Shown here in pieces: positions 44,304 to 53,380 of a stretch of DNA of 64,000 bases. A program made the position numbers and the translations under genes. The notes beneath the pieces are model-generated. The model saw only the letters and a list, made by a program, of their open reading frames with translations, was not told the origin of the DNA and made no database searches. Position 1 is the stretch's first letter, and each line of letters opens with the position of its first letter. Origin of the DNA: Bacteroidota bacterium (lineage in GTDB: Bacteria; Bacteroidota; Bacteroidia; Bacteroidales; Lentimicrobiaceae); the NCBI GenBank assembly GCA_023434665.1, contig JAEYSM010000022.1, forward strand, positions 17,855-81,854, in the 5' to 3' direction.

Positions 44304-45335
44304 ATGAATTACCCTAAGAAAGTTACAATTGGCGATATTACCGTTCGTGATGGTTTTCAACACGAAGAAAAATTCATTCCTACAGAAGCAAAGTTATGGG
44401 TTGCTGAGCAACTGATTCTGGCAGGCTTCAAACATATTGAGGTAACGAATTTTGGTAATCCTGTTGGAATGCCACAATTCAGAGATGCTGATGAGTTATT
44501 CAAGCGACTTCGAAACAGTAAGAATATTTCACACTTGCTACCAGGGGTGAGTCTCACAGCTATAACCATTCGTGAGAAGGCAATCGAAAGAGCAATCAGG
44601 GCACGACAGGAAGGCTGGGGACCTGACAGGATACTCCTGATGGTTTCAACCAGTGAATCACATCACAAGAAGAATTCAGGATTATCACTGAGTGACTATT
44701 GGAAAATGGCCGAAAAATACATCCCAATGGCCCATGATGCCGGTATAAAAGTTAACGGTACAGTTAGTACGATATGGGGTTGTCCAATTGAAGGACCAAC
44801 CGACATGTCGAAAGCAATTGAGTTTACCGAGCGCTGGCTTGCAATAGGTGCAAATGATGTGGAGCATGCTGATCACGACGGTAGTGCTTCGCCTGACAGG
44901 GTTTACAGATATTTTTCGATGCTTATGGATAGAATACCCAAGCCAGAAAAGCACATCGTACATTTTCATACCACAAGAGGTTGGGGGCTTGCTAATATCC
45001 TTGCAGCTCTTCAGGCCGGAATGACAAATTTTGAATCATCGATGGGTGGAATAGGTGGACAACCTGCTAACTTCGTTGATGGAATACCCGTTGCCGGAAC
45101 AGGATCATATTACTACAAAGACCCGGGAATTACAGGACTGGTGCCGACCGAAGACCTTGTAGTAATGCTTGATGAAATGGAGATTCAAACCAACCTGGAT
45201 GTTGATAGGGTACTGGAAATTGGGAAAATGGTGGAAAGGATTACCGGCAGGCGATTAAGATCTGAATCAATCAGATCAGGACGAATTCCTAAAGAATTGA
45301 GTGGCAAAGCCACCCTCTCCACAAAGGCTACTTAA
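44304..45335 (+). CDS. HMG-CoA lyase-like / DRE-TIM family protein lacking the lyase cysteine
   Basis: A 343-residue TIM-barrel protein of the HMGL-like (pyruvate carboxyltransferase) superfamily. The active-site arginine-aspartate is in TVRDGFQHEE, and the metal-binding histidines are in HFHTTRGWG. The loop that carries the catalytic cysteine in HMG-CoA lyase (GGCP) reads GGQP here, with Gln253. It also lacks the GNVATED ending, having GLVPTEDLVVML. It is therefore unlikely to be a normal HMG-CoA lyase; a related aldol/lyase reaction on an acyl-CoA is possible. The ATG at 44304 is preferred to one at 44256. It lies downstream of scoAB. Confidence 0.75.
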   Translation: MNYPKKVTIGDITVRDGFQHEEKFIPTEAKLWVAEQLILAGFKHIEVTNFGNPVGMPQFRDADELFKRLRNSKNISHLLPGVSLTAITIREKAIERAIRARQEGWGPDRILLMVSTSESHHKKNSGLSLSDYWKMAEKYIPMAHDAGIKVNGTVSTIWGCPIEGPTDMSKAIEFTERWLAIGANDVEHADHDGSASPDRVYRYFSMLMDRIPKPEKHIVHFHTTRGWGLANILAALQAGMTNFESSMGGIGGQPANFVDGIPVAGTGSYYYKDPGITGLVPTEDLVVMLDEMEIQTNLDVDRVLEIGKMVERITGRRLRSESIRSGRIPKELSGKATLSTKAT

Positions 45336-45361
45336 TAAAACACTGCCGAGCAGGTAATTTC

Positions 45362-45799
45362 TTAAAATGGAAGGTCGTCTGATTCCTGATTTATTGGAGT
45401 ATTAGGAGCAGAAACATGATTATTAGTGTTATTTGACTGCTCAAACCCCTGAGAACCTTCATTGTGTTGTCTGCTGCCTAAGATATTTATATTGTCAGCT
45501 TCAATATCGGTTATATACTTCTTCTGACCTTCCTTTTCATATGTGCGATACCTTATGCGGCCTTCGATATAAACTTGTGATCCCTTACGAAGAAATTTTT
45601 CAGCTATCTCAGCCAGACTGCGCCATACAACAATATTGTGCCATTCAGTTTGTTCAATATCCTGACCTTCCTTATTGCGATAAGATTCAGTAGTTGCTAA
45701 TGAAAATGTAACTTTCTTCACCCCTGTATCAAAACTAAATACTTCAGGATCCTTACCCAGATTTCCAATTAAAATTACTTTGTTTACTCCTCTTGCCAT
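45362..45799 (-). CDS. ssb: Single-stranded DNA-binding protein
   Basis: A 145-residue SSB. An OB-fold domain (residues 1-105) begins ARGVNKVILIGNLGKDPEV and includes EWHNIVVWRSLAEIAEKFLRKGSQ with the aromatic DNA-contact residues. A polar Asn/Ser-rich linker follows. The tail ends DDLPF, the acidic tip that binds partner proteins in replication and repair. The gene lies 71 bases downstream of mutY, in the same direction. In many Bacteroidota gldE follows directly; here other genes intervene. Confidence 0.96.
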   Translation of the reverse strand: MARGVNKVILIGNLGKDPEVFSFDTGVKKVTFSLATTESYRNKEGQDIEQTEWHNIVVWRSLAEIAEKFLRKGSQVYIEGRIRYRTYEKEGQKKYITDIEADNINILGSRQHNEGSQGFEQSNNTNNHVSAPNTPINQESDDLPF

Positions 45800-45836
45800 G
45801 ACTTTCAGTATTTGTTTGGTTTGTTAGTGTAATACA

Positions 45837-45844
45837 AATTTAAT
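45837..45844 (-). promoter_or_regulatory. Bacteroidota -7 box upstream of ssb
   Basis: On the minus strand this reads TAAATTTG, matching TAnnTTTG, 38 bases before the ssb start and in the gap after mutY. Confidence 0.5.
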
Positions 45845-45870
45845 GTCATTAATCTTTATTGCCAAAAATT

Positions 45871-46899
45871 TTATTTAATTAATTCTAAAAAGTTTTTTAT
45901 GACTTTCGGAACTGGAAATTCAGATCTTTCATAATCAACCCATTGCCAGCCGGGGAGCATGTCAATATTACTACCTGAAATCCTGAGACTAAAGATCCTT
46001 ATGTGGAGGATTTGATGGGTAAGTATATGATCAGTATCCGTTTGTGAAATAAACTCATAACCCAACAAATTAAATTTACTAACAACTTCCTGAAACTCCA
46101 TTAGTTCACTTGATTCAACCAAGGGGAAATCCCATAATCTTTTCCATATATCTTCTCCGGTCCTTTGCTTGAGAACTATCTTGCCTTCATTATTTAACAG
46201 ATGGATATAATTAAAAAACCTGGACCTTTTAATTTTGGATTTTTTCCTTACGGGAAGCAATGAAATTTCGTCCTTCAAATAAGCATAGCATGACATACGG
46301 AGCACACACGACTGACAGTCAGGGTTAGTGGGTGTACAGATAAGTGCACCATATTCCATGATTGATTGATTATAATTTCCGGGATCTTTGGTCGGGATTA
46401 ATTGATCCGATGCCCATTTTATTTTTTTCAAGAGTGAAATTGAGCCAACTGGTTCACTGATTCCAAAATACCTTGAGAAGACCCTGATCACATTTCCATC
46501 GATAACCGGAATACTTTCGTTATTACAAATTGATGACACAGCTGCAGCAGTATAATGACCAATTCCTTTTAGCTTCAATAATGAAGCACAGTCTTTAGGA
46601 AAAATGCCACCCATTTCATCCATCACCATCCTCGCAGCCAAATGCATATTCCGGGCTCTCGAGTAATAACCAAGTCCGCTCCAAACATTCAACACCTGCT
46701 GTTCATCAGAAGCTGCCAGAGTTGCCACATCAGGAAAAGCTTCAAGAAAGCGGTAATAATATGGTAATCCCTGATCGACCCTTGTTTGTTGCAGAATGAT
46801 TTCTGAAACCCAGATTTTATATGGATCCAGGGTTTCACGCCATGGTAAACTGCGTTTATTTTTGTGATACCAACCCAATAAACTATTGGTAAAATTCAT
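45871..46899 (-). CDS. mutY: A/G-specific adenine glycosylase
   Basis: MutY removes adenine mispaired with 8-oxoguanine. The 342-residue protein has the N-terminal helix-hairpin-helix domain with LKGIGHYTAAAV and the catalytic aspartate in IPVIDGNVIRV. The 4Fe-4S motif follows the pattern C-x6-C-x2-C-x5-C (CTPTNPDCQSCVLRMSC). A Nudix-like C-terminal domain that reads 8-oxoguanine spans about residues 225-340. It lies divergent from hup and upstream of ssb. Confidence 0.95.
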   Translation of the reverse strand: MNFTNSLLGWYHKNKRSLPWRETLDPYKIWVSEIILQQTRVDQGLPYYYRFLEAFPDVATLAASDEQQVLNVWSGLGYYSRARNMHLAARMVMDEMGGIFPKDCASLLKLKGIGHYTAAAVSSICNNESIPVIDGNVIRVFSRYFGISEPVGSISLLKKIKWASDQLIPTKDPGNYNQSIMEYGALICTPTNPDCQSCVLRMSCYAYLKDEISLLPVRKKSKIKRSRFFNYIHLLNNEGKIVLKQRTGEDIWKRLWDFPLVESSELMEFQEVVSKFNLLGYEFISQTDTDHILTHQILHIRIFSLRISGSNIDMLPGWQWVDYERSEFPVPKVIKNFLELIK

Positions 46900-46978
46900 A
46901 TTTTAGCGTGAAATGATTAAAATTGAGGCAATTGCCCTTAAAAAAGCGCTTTAATTTTATAATTGTCTCAAAATCTTT

Positions 46979-46986
46979 TATATTTG
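46979..46986 (+). promoter_or_regulatory. Bacteroidota -7 box upstream of hup
   Basis: TATATTTG matches TAnnTTTG and lies 48 bases before the hup ATG. Confidence 0.55.
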
Positions 46987-47034
46987 CAACCCGTTAAAAA
47001 ATTTATTATCAAATAATTAAAATCTTCAACCAAC

Positions 47035-47319
47035 ATGACAAAAGCAGAAATTGTAGCTGAAATTGCTAACAAGACCAATCTTGAGAAGCTTGCTGTACAG
47101 CAAACCATAGAGGCTTTTATGGAAACCGTTAAAGACAGCCTCGCTAAGGGCGAAAGTGTTTATCTAAGAGGCTTTGGCAGTTTCACTACAAAGAAAAGAG
47201 CAGAAAAAACCGGCCGTAACATTTCCAAAAACACCACTATCATTATTCCTGCTCACTTCATCCCAGCATTTAAGCCTGCCAAGACTTTTGTGTTCGACGT
47301 GAAAAACAAGGTTCAATAA
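47035..47319 (+). CDS. hup: HU-family DNA-binding protein
   Basis: A 94-residue nucleoid protein. It begins MTKAEIVAEIANKT, and the dimer core has VYLRGFGSFTTKKRAEKTGRN, matching the HU signature (GFGxF followed by a basic arm with RN). The arm tip proline region and the final FKPAKTF helix are present. It binds and bends DNA with little sequence preference. It is divergent from mutY and starts a plus-strand run with a tiny ribosomal-type gene and rng. Confidence 0.95.
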   Translation: MTKAEIVAEIANKTNLEKLAVQQTIEAFMETVKDSLAKGESVYLRGFGSFTTKKRAEKTGRNISKNTTIIIPAHFIPAFKPAKTFVFDVKNKVQ

Positions 47320-47347
47320 AAGTTGTTCAATAAAAAAAGAATAGATC

Positions 47348-47437
47348 ATGCCAAGCGGAAAAAAAAGAAAAAGACATAAAATGGCAACGCACAAACGTAA
47401 AAAACGTTTGCGCAAGAATCGTCATAAAAAGAAATAA
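47348..47437 (+). CDS. 29-residue basic AURKAIP1/COX24-like ribosomal-type protein
   Basis: ATG at 47348 opens a frame of 29 codons ending TAA. The product starts MPSGKKRKRHKMATHKRKKR and ends with more Arg, Lys and His; more than half of its residues are basic. The core HKMATHKRKKRLRK matches the AURKAIP1/COX24 domain found in mitochondrial ribosomal protein mS38 and in small bacterial proteins. It follows hup by 28 bases and precedes rng, so a role in the ribosome or RNA metabolism fits the context. It is short enough to be missed by automatic gene callers. Confidence 0.8.
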   Translation: MPSGKKRKRHKMATHKRKKRLRKNRHKKK

Positions 47438-47584
47438 TTTTTTACTAGAATTCGGGACCATCACGTGCCTTATTGATTATTGAAAAATAGGGGTACGTGG
47501 TGGATTTATTCCAGTATGCCAGGTTTTCATCTTATATATCTCAAGATGTGAACCTTAATTTTAATTTTATAAATTATCAGTGGA

Positions 47585-49135
47585 TTGAATAAGGAACTGA
47601 TTATCAGCGCAAGCCAATCCGAAGTAAATATTGCTTTACTCGAGGATAAGGTTTTGGTTGAACTCAATAAAGAAAAAACCAACAATAATTATGGAGTTGG
47701 CGACATATATCTGGGCAGAGTAAAAAAAATCATGCCCGGCCTGAATGCCGCCTTCGTGGATGTTGGTTATGAGAAAGATGCTTTTCTACACTACCTTGAC
47801 CTGGGCCCCCAGGTTAATTCTCTCAACAAGCTTCTGAAAGTATATCTCTCTGCACGACCCGATACACCGTTGTTGCAGGATATGACACCTGAACCGGATA
47901 TTGAAAAAACCGGAAAAATTACACAAGTACTTTCACCTAATCAGCAAGTACTTATTCAGATTGCTAAGGAACCTATATCTACCAAAGGACCACGTGTTTC
48001 GTCAGAAATTTCATTTGCAGGACGATATCTCGTTCTCGTACCTTTTTCTGAACGTGTTTCTGTCTCCCAAAAGATTAAAAGTCTGGATGAAAGAAACAGG
48101 CTTAAACGTCTTATAACAAGTATTAAACCTCATAATTTCGGGGTTATTATACGTACCGTTGCCGAGAATAAAAAAGTTGCTGACCTTGATGCCGACCTCA
48201 GAAGTTTGGTGGCTAAATGGGAAACATGTGTGTCAAAATTGCAGGAGGCCAAAGCTCCAATGCGTATTTTAAGTGAAATTGACCGTACTACGGCTATTTT
48301 ACGAGATCTGCTAAACGAATCATTCAATAATATCCATGTTGATGATTTAGCAATCTATGAAGAAATTAAAAGCTACATACGCACAATTGCCCCTGAAAAA
48401 CTCGAAATCCTTAAACTTTATAAGGGCAAATCTCCAATATTCGAGAATTTCGGCATCGATAAACAGATCAAGAATTCGTTCGGCAAAATAATTACGATCA
48501 AAAGTGGTGTTTATCTCATCATAGAGCATACCGAAGCCTTACATGTAATTGATGTAAACAGTGGCCACAGAGTTAATTCAGAGATTTCACAGGAAATGAA
48601 CGCTCTGGCAGTGAATCTGGAGGCTGCAACCGAAATTGCACGACAATTAAGACTTCGGGATATGGGTGGTATTATTGTTATCGATTTTATCGATATGCAT
48701 GAAGGCTCAAACCGTAGAAAGCTTTATCAGAAGCTTAAAGAAGAAATGTCACGGGATCATGCCAAACATACCATTCTTCCTCCCAGCAAATTCGGATTGG
48801 TTCAAATTACCCGTCAAAGGGTTAGACCTGAAATGACTGTCCAAATCCTGGAAAAATGTCCAAGCTGTGGAGGTACCGGTGAGGTTAAGCCAGCAATGAT
48901 GATCGTTGATCAGATTGAAAATAACATTCGATTTCTTACTCAGGATCAAAACGAGCCTTTTATAAAGATTGCTTTGCATCCATACATACATGCTTTTCTC
49001 ACTAAAGGAATCAATTCCGTGCAGATGAAGTGGTTTTTTAAGTTCAGGAAATGGATTCGCCTTAAACCGGTAAATTCATATCACTTCTTAGAATACCATT
49101 TCTTTAATAAAGCGGACGATGAGATAAAGATGTAA
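47585..49135 (+). CDS. rng: Ribonuclease E/G family endoribonuclease
   Basis: A 516-residue RNase G-type enzyme that processes rRNA and degrades mRNA. The order is an N-terminal S1 domain (about residues 38-130), an RNase H-like and 5'-sensor region, then the catalytic part with HVIDVNSGH and GGIIVIDFIDM holding the metal-binding aspartates. A zinc-link motif, CPSCGGTGEV, lies near residue 425. The only in-frame start at the conserved terminus (NKELIISA) is the TTG at 47585. The long C-terminal scaffold of RNase E is absent. Confidence 0.93.
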   Translation: MNKELIISASQSEVNIALLEDKVLVELNKEKTNNNYGVGDIYLGRVKKIMPGLNAAFVDVGYEKDAFLHYLDLGPQVNSLNKLLKVYLSARPDTPLLQDMTPEPDIEKTGKITQVLSPNQQVLIQIAKEPISTKGPRVSSEISFAGRYLVLVPFSERVSVSQKIKSLDERNRLKRLITSIKPHNFGVIIRTVAENKKVADLDADLRSLVAKWETCVSKLQEAKAPMRILSEIDRTTAILRDLLNESFNNIHVDDLAIYEEIKSYIRTIAPEKLEILKLYKGKSPIFENFGIDKQIKNSFGKIITIKSGVYLIIEHTEALHVIDVNSGHRVNSEISQEMNALAVNLEAATEIARQLRLRDMGGIIVIDFIDMHEGSNRRKLYQKLKEEMSRDHAKHTILPPSKFGLVQITRQRVRPEMTVQILEKCPSCGGTGEVKPAMMIVDQIENNIRFLTQDQNEPFIKIALHPYIHAFLTKGINSVQMKWFFKFRKWIRLKPVNSYHFLEYHFFNKADDEIKM

Positions 49136-49152
49136 TAAACATTTCAAATTCA

Positions 49153-50148
49153 ATGAAAACTGTAGTTAGTGGAATAAGACCAACGGGCAACTTACACCTT
49201 GGAAATTACTTTGGTGCCCTGCATAACTTCATAAAAATGCAGGAAAGCAATAATTGCTTTTTCTTTATAGCAGATTATCATTCACTTACAACACACCCTA
49301 CTCCTGCCGACCTTCATGGCAATGTTAAAAGCGTGTTGATTGATTATCTCGCTGCAGGATTAGATCCTGAAAAGGCTACCTTATATTTACAAAGTGATGT
49401 ACCTGAAGTTGCCGAGTTATATCTTTTCCTTAACATGAATGCATATAAAGGAGAACTTGAGAGAGTAACTTCTTTTAAGGATAAAGCCAGATCGCAACCC
49501 GACAATATCAATGCCGGGTTGCTCACTTATCCTACCCTGATGGCCGCCGATATTATAATTCATAAGGCACATATGGTTCCGGTAGGAAAGGATCAGGAGC
49601 AACACCTTGAAATGACCCGTACTTTTGCTAACCGGTTTAACAGAATGTACAAAGTTGATTACTTCCCCGAACCAGTTGCTTATAATTTCGGAGAAGAGTT
49701 AATCAAAATTCCGGGACTCGATGGTAGCACAAAGATGGGAAAATCAGAAGGTGAAGGTAATGCAATCTTCCTGAGTGACGATTCTGCAGTCATTCGTAAG
49801 AAAGTGATGAAAGCAGTTACCGACAGTGGTCCAACTGAACCCAACCAACCCAAGCCTCAGGCCATTCAAAACATCTTTTACCTGATGAAAGTTATGTCGA
49901 AGCCCGAAACATACGACTTCTTTTCGGACGCTTATAACAACTGTCAGATCAGGTATGGAGATATGAAAAAGCAACTGGCAGAAGATATTGTCAAATTTAC
50001 TGAACCTTTCAGGGAAAAGATTAAAGAAATTTCCGACAATAAGGAATATCTGCGAAAAGTAGTAAATATGGGTAAGGAAAAAGCCCAAGCCAGTGCTGCT
50101 ACAACGATCAGGGAAGTACGCGAAATTATTGGATATAAAGCTTTTTAA
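49153..50148 (+). CDS. trpS: Tryptophanyl-tRNA synthetase
   Basis: A class I synthetase, 331 residues. It opens VVSGIRPTGNLHLGNYFGAL, where GNLHLGN is the HIGH-type motif. The KMSKS-type motif is KMGKSEG (about residues 195-201). Other conserved segments are TYPTLMAADI and PVGKDQEQHLEMTR. Length is normal. It follows rng by 17 bases in the same direction and may share its transcript. Confidence 0.96.
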   Translation: MKTVVSGIRPTGNLHLGNYFGALHNFIKMQESNNCFFFIADYHSLTTHPTPADLHGNVKSVLIDYLAAGLDPEKATLYLQSDVPEVAELYLFLNMNAYKGELERVTSFKDKARSQPDNINAGLLTYPTLMAADIIIHKAHMVPVGKDQEQHLEMTRTFANRFNRMYKVDYFPEPVAYNFGEELIKIPGLDGSTKMGKSEGEGNAIFLSDDSAVIRKKVMKAVTDSGPTEPNQPKPQAIQNIFYLMKVMSKPETYDFFSDAYNNCQIRYGDMKKQLAEDIVKFTEPFREKIKEISDNKEYLRKVVNMGKEKAQASAATTIREVREIIGYKAF

Positions 50149-50203
50149 GCTGTTTGATATTCACCAATCAGCTTTTGAGGCATTTCAAATACAGTTTCAA
50201 GGA

Positions 50204-51115
50204 CTACATCCACCGCTTTTTCTTAAACAGGAATATCATACCGCTAGCAAGCAATACCATAAATATCATCAGGATGCCAAATGAATAAGGCTGCCCCTGG
50301 AACGGGAGATCTATATTCATCCCATATAAACTTGCTATAAAAGTCAATGGAAGGAGTATGGAGGAGATAAGAGTAAGCACCTTCATTATCTCATTAGTGC
50401 GGTTAGTCTGCAGTGAGTCAAATGTTTTGGATAAACCTTCAACAATCTCTTGATAATCCTCGGTCATATCCCATATTTTTTGATAATAGTCGAGGATATT
50501 ACCCCAGTAATCTTCCATATTCTCTGCGTAACCTTCAATGTCTCCCGATTCGAATTTATGAAATAACCTGAGCTGAGGTTTAAAGATTGTATTAACCAGA
50601 ATAATGTTCTTTCTGGTTAATGAGATTCGTTCAATTGTTCGCTCTGCTTTTTTGCTGAATAGGTCACGATTTATCAAATCCACTTCAATTCCCATTTTGC
50701 TAAGCAGAGAAAGTGATTCCTGCATAAGATGCTCAAGGATTTTATATAGCAATGCGTCGCTGGTTCCTACTTGTCGCACCTGATAGATGTCATCCGCTTC
50801 GCGACCACTATTAAATAGGTTTTTAACAACCCAATGTGATTTTCCAATAGTAATGACAAAATCTGAGCCCCAGAATATTTTTACTTCTTTTGTCTTAAGA
50901 AAACGATTCCAGCGGTCGAAATAAGGAAAATGGAGAATAAGAAAGTAATAATCGTCGTAAATATCTATTTTAGGACGCTGGTTGGTTTTACTACGGCAAT
51001 CTTCAATATCAAGGGGGTGGAAATGGAAATTCTCTTTCAGGAATTGTAAATCTTCATCGGTGGGGTCAAGTATATGATGCCACTTAAGCGTACCTATTTT
51101 TATGGTCTCAATCAT
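50204..51115 (-). CDS. corA: CorA family magnesium/cobalt transporter
   Basis: A 303-residue inner-membrane channel that takes up Mg2+ (and Co2+). The large N-terminal cytoplasmic domain (about residues 1-240) includes PLDIEDCRSKTNQRPKI, typical of CorA. Two C-terminal helices follow (about 245-265 and 275-297), with the pore signature YGMNIDLPF between them. The chain ends in a short basic tail. It is convergent with trpS, and no partner gene is nearby. Confidence 0.94.
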   Translation of the reverse strand: MIETIKIGTLKWHHILDPTDEDLQFLKENFHFHPLDIEDCRSKTNQRPKIDIYDDYYFLILHFPYFDRWNRFLKTKEVKIFWGSDFVITIGKSHWVVKNLFNSGREADDIYQVRQVGTSDALLYKILEHLMQESLSLLSKMGIEVDLINRDLFSKKAERTIERISLTRKNIILVNTIFKPQLRLFHKFESGDIEGYAENMEDYWGNILDYYQKIWDMTEDYQEIVEGLSKTFDSLQTNRTNEIMKVLTLISSILLPLTFIASLYGMNIDLPFQGQPYSFGILMIFMVLLASGMIFLFKKKRWM

Positions 51116-51256
51116 TCAGAACCCTCCTCTTCGTATTTATAAAATTCTACATTCCCTTAGGATATTTTTATTTGGGGTGTAAAAGTACTAAAAATGATTG
51201 AAAGTTGTTCTTTTTCTGAAACGATTACCTCATATTTGATAGATGTAAAGGAACAT

Positions 51257-52135
51257 TTACTTGAACTCCTGCATTTCATATATAGTTCCCGAAACGGTCA
51301 ATGCCTCAGCAAGAGCAGTTTCATTAATCTTACTGGGAATGTTATTGTCAACAATAAACTTCCAGAGATTCAGGGTGTTTAGATTCCCCAACAATTCATA
51401 ACCAGTCATCGGGCAACCGCCAATACCATTCAACACACCATCGTATGACCGGCATCCTGCGTCCCATGCTGCCTGAATTTTATCATTCCAGTCGTGGGGT
51501 TTTGTATGAATATGAAGGCCAAAATCAATATCAGGCCACAAAGGAATTAGTCTTTCAAAAAGTTCAGTAACAAGATCTGAGGTAGCAACACCTATTGTAT
51601 CTGATAACGTTATTGTTTTTACACCCAGATGGATGAAGCGGGAGATATGTTCCTGCAATTCCTCTATGCTCCATTTATCCCCATAGGGATTTCCAAAAGC
51701 CATTGAAATGAAAATCCTGAGTTCTTTATCCTTGTCGGAGCAAAGTGATGACAAGTCTGTGATGGTATTATTCGCTTTGGAAATGGTTGAATTAATATTT
51801 CGAAGGAGGAAATTTTCAGACATTGAATAAGGAAAACCCAGAATATCGGTTTTTGGATGGGCAGATGCATCTTTTCCTCCCCTTAAATTACCGACAATGA
51901 CCATTAATTTAGCGTTACCCAGACTTTTATCAATCAGGTCAAATACTTTTGACTGAGAAGCCATTTGCGGGATTGCCTTTTCGGAAACAAAACTACCCAC
52001 ATCAATAACATCATAATTAACCTTGAGCAGGGCATTTACAAAGCTGGCACGTTTTTCGGGCGAAATTACATAAGGTAAACCCTGTTGGGCATCCCGTGGA
52101 CTTTCAGTTATTTTGATTCTTTCAATAGGTGACAT
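51257..52135 (-). CDS. Hydroxymethylglutaryl-CoA lyase
   Basis: Cleaves HMG-CoA to acetyl-CoA and acetoacetate, the last step of leucine breakdown. The 292-residue TIM-barrel protein has the active-site Arg14-Asp15 in ESPRDAQQGL, metal-site histidines in GLHIHTKPHDW, and the catalytic cysteine Cys241 in GIGGCPM. It differs from classic lyases after that loop (TGYELLGNL for the usual GNVATED region), so the call relies partly on context. It lies last in a minus-strand run with the other leucine genes. Confidence 0.82.
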   Translation of the reverse strand: MSPIERIKITESPRDAQQGLPYVISPEKRASFVNALLKVNYDVIDVGSFVSEKAIPQMASQSKVFDLIDKSLGNAKLMVIVGNLRGGKDASAHPKTDILGFPYSMSENFLLRNINSTISKANNTITDLSSLCSDKDKELRIFISMAFGNPYGDKWSIEELQEHISRFIHLGVKTITLSDTIGVATSDLVTELFERLIPLWPDIDFGLHIHTKPHDWNDKIQAAWDAGCRSYDGVLNGIGGCPMTGYELLGNLNTLNLWKFIVDNNIPSKINETALAEALTVSGTIYEMQEFK

Positions 52136-52180
52136 AAATATTTAACCAAATAAAGGTTTTGAATGTTTTTGGGTCTGTTT

Positions 52181-53326
52181 TTATGAAAGTATGTGTCGCG
52201 CAATAACAAGTCGTTGAATTTCAGAGGTTCCTTCACCAATTTGTAACAATCGCTGATCACGATAAAACCTTTCAATAGCATAATCTTTCATCAATCCGTA
52301 ACCACCATGAATCTGAACGGCTTCATCTGTTACTTCCTTTGCAATTTCTGAACAATACAGCTTGGCCATTGCTGATTCTTTGGCATAAGGTTGTTCTGTA
52401 TCCTTTAACCAGCATGCTTTATACAAAAGATTCCGAGCCAGTTCTATTTTCAGAGCCATATCGGCCAGTTTAAAAGAAATAACCTGAAAATTGGCAATTG
52501 CCTGTCCAAATTGCTTGCGCTCTTTAGCATATCTCAGAGCTAGTTCATATGCTCCCTGGGCACATCCAAGGCCCATTGCAGCAATACTCAGGCGTCCGGA
52601 ATCAAGGGTGGACAACATAATTTTTGAACCTTCTCCTTTCTTTCCCAAAGTATTAGATTCTGGTACCCTACACTCATCAAAATACAATTGTGCGGTGTCG
52701 GATGCCCTCCACATCATTTTCCCATGCATAGTCTGACGAATAAAGCCGGGTGTATCTTTGTCCACAATGATAGTGGTAAATTCCTTTTTTCCGTTTTCTT
52801 CACCGGTTACTGCCTGAACTGTAGCTCCAATAGAAATATCAGCTGACCCATTTGTGATAAATATTTTTGAGCCATTAATTATCCACTCACCATTATCAAG
52901 GTATGCTTTTGTTTTTGAACCTCTTGAATCGCTACCTGCATCAGGCTCTGTTAGTCCAAAAGCCCACAATGCTTCTCCTGTACACAATTGCGGAAGATAT
53001 TTTTTCTTTTGTTCTTCAGTGCCATAACAGTATAATGGCCCAATACCCAATGAGTTATGAGCAGCTATAGTGGCGGCTTGCGACCCATCAACTCTTGCTA
53101 ACTCTTCCACTGCAATGACGTAAGAGAGGTAATCCATCCCCTGACCTCCATATTCATGGGGGAGAAAAATTCCAAACAAACCTAATTCCCCCATTTTGCG
53201 TGTAAGATCAGCTGAGAACTTGGCCTTTTCATCAAGTTCCTGGGCTATCGGTGCGATTTGACGTTCTGCGAACTCGCGGACCGTTTGCCTTATCATTTTG
53301 TGTTCATCACTCAAATTGAAATCCAT
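52181..53326 (-). CDS. Acyl-CoA dehydrogenase (leucine-operon member)
   Basis: A 381-residue FAD dehydrogenase. The substrate/FAD segments GLTEPDAGSDSRGSKT and IFITNGSADIS are intact, as is the C-terminal GEGTSEIQRLVIARHIL. The catalytic base of short/medium-chain dehydrogenases lies in YEGTSE; the matching residue here is the Glu of GEGTSE. Isovaleryl-CoA dehydrogenase carries its base elsewhere and usually has Ala at this place. The context points to isovaleryl-CoA, while the motif points to a straight-chain or 2-methyl-branched substrate. Confidence 0.88.
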   Translation of the reverse strand: MDFNLSDEHKMIRQTVREFAERQIAPIAQELDEKAKFSADLTRKMGELGLFGIFLPHEYGGQGMDYLSYVIAVEELARVDGSQAATIAAHNSLGIGPLYCYGTEEQKKKYLPQLCTGEALWAFGLTEPDAGSDSRGSKTKAYLDNGEWIINGSKIFITNGSADISIGATVQAVTGEENGKKEFTTIIVDKDTPGFIRQTMHGKMMWRASDTAQLYFDECRVPESNTLGKKGEGSKIMLSTLDSGRLSIAAMGLGCAQGAYELALRYAKERKQFGQAIANFQVISFKLADMALKIELARNLLYKACWLKDTEQPYAKESAMAKLYCSEIAKEVTDEAVQIHGGYGLMKDYAIERFYRDQRLLQIGEGTSEIQRLVIARHILS

Positions 53327-53380
53327 TTCTTCTATACTTAAAAGATTATAATAATTAAGATAAGCAGTCAGGACTGAAGT

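Noticed and set aside
47291..47306. TGTTCGACGTGAAAAA inside hup resembles parS
   Set aside because: Two mismatches, including loss of the central palindrome symmetry, and it encodes conserved HU residues. Not a convincing ParB site.
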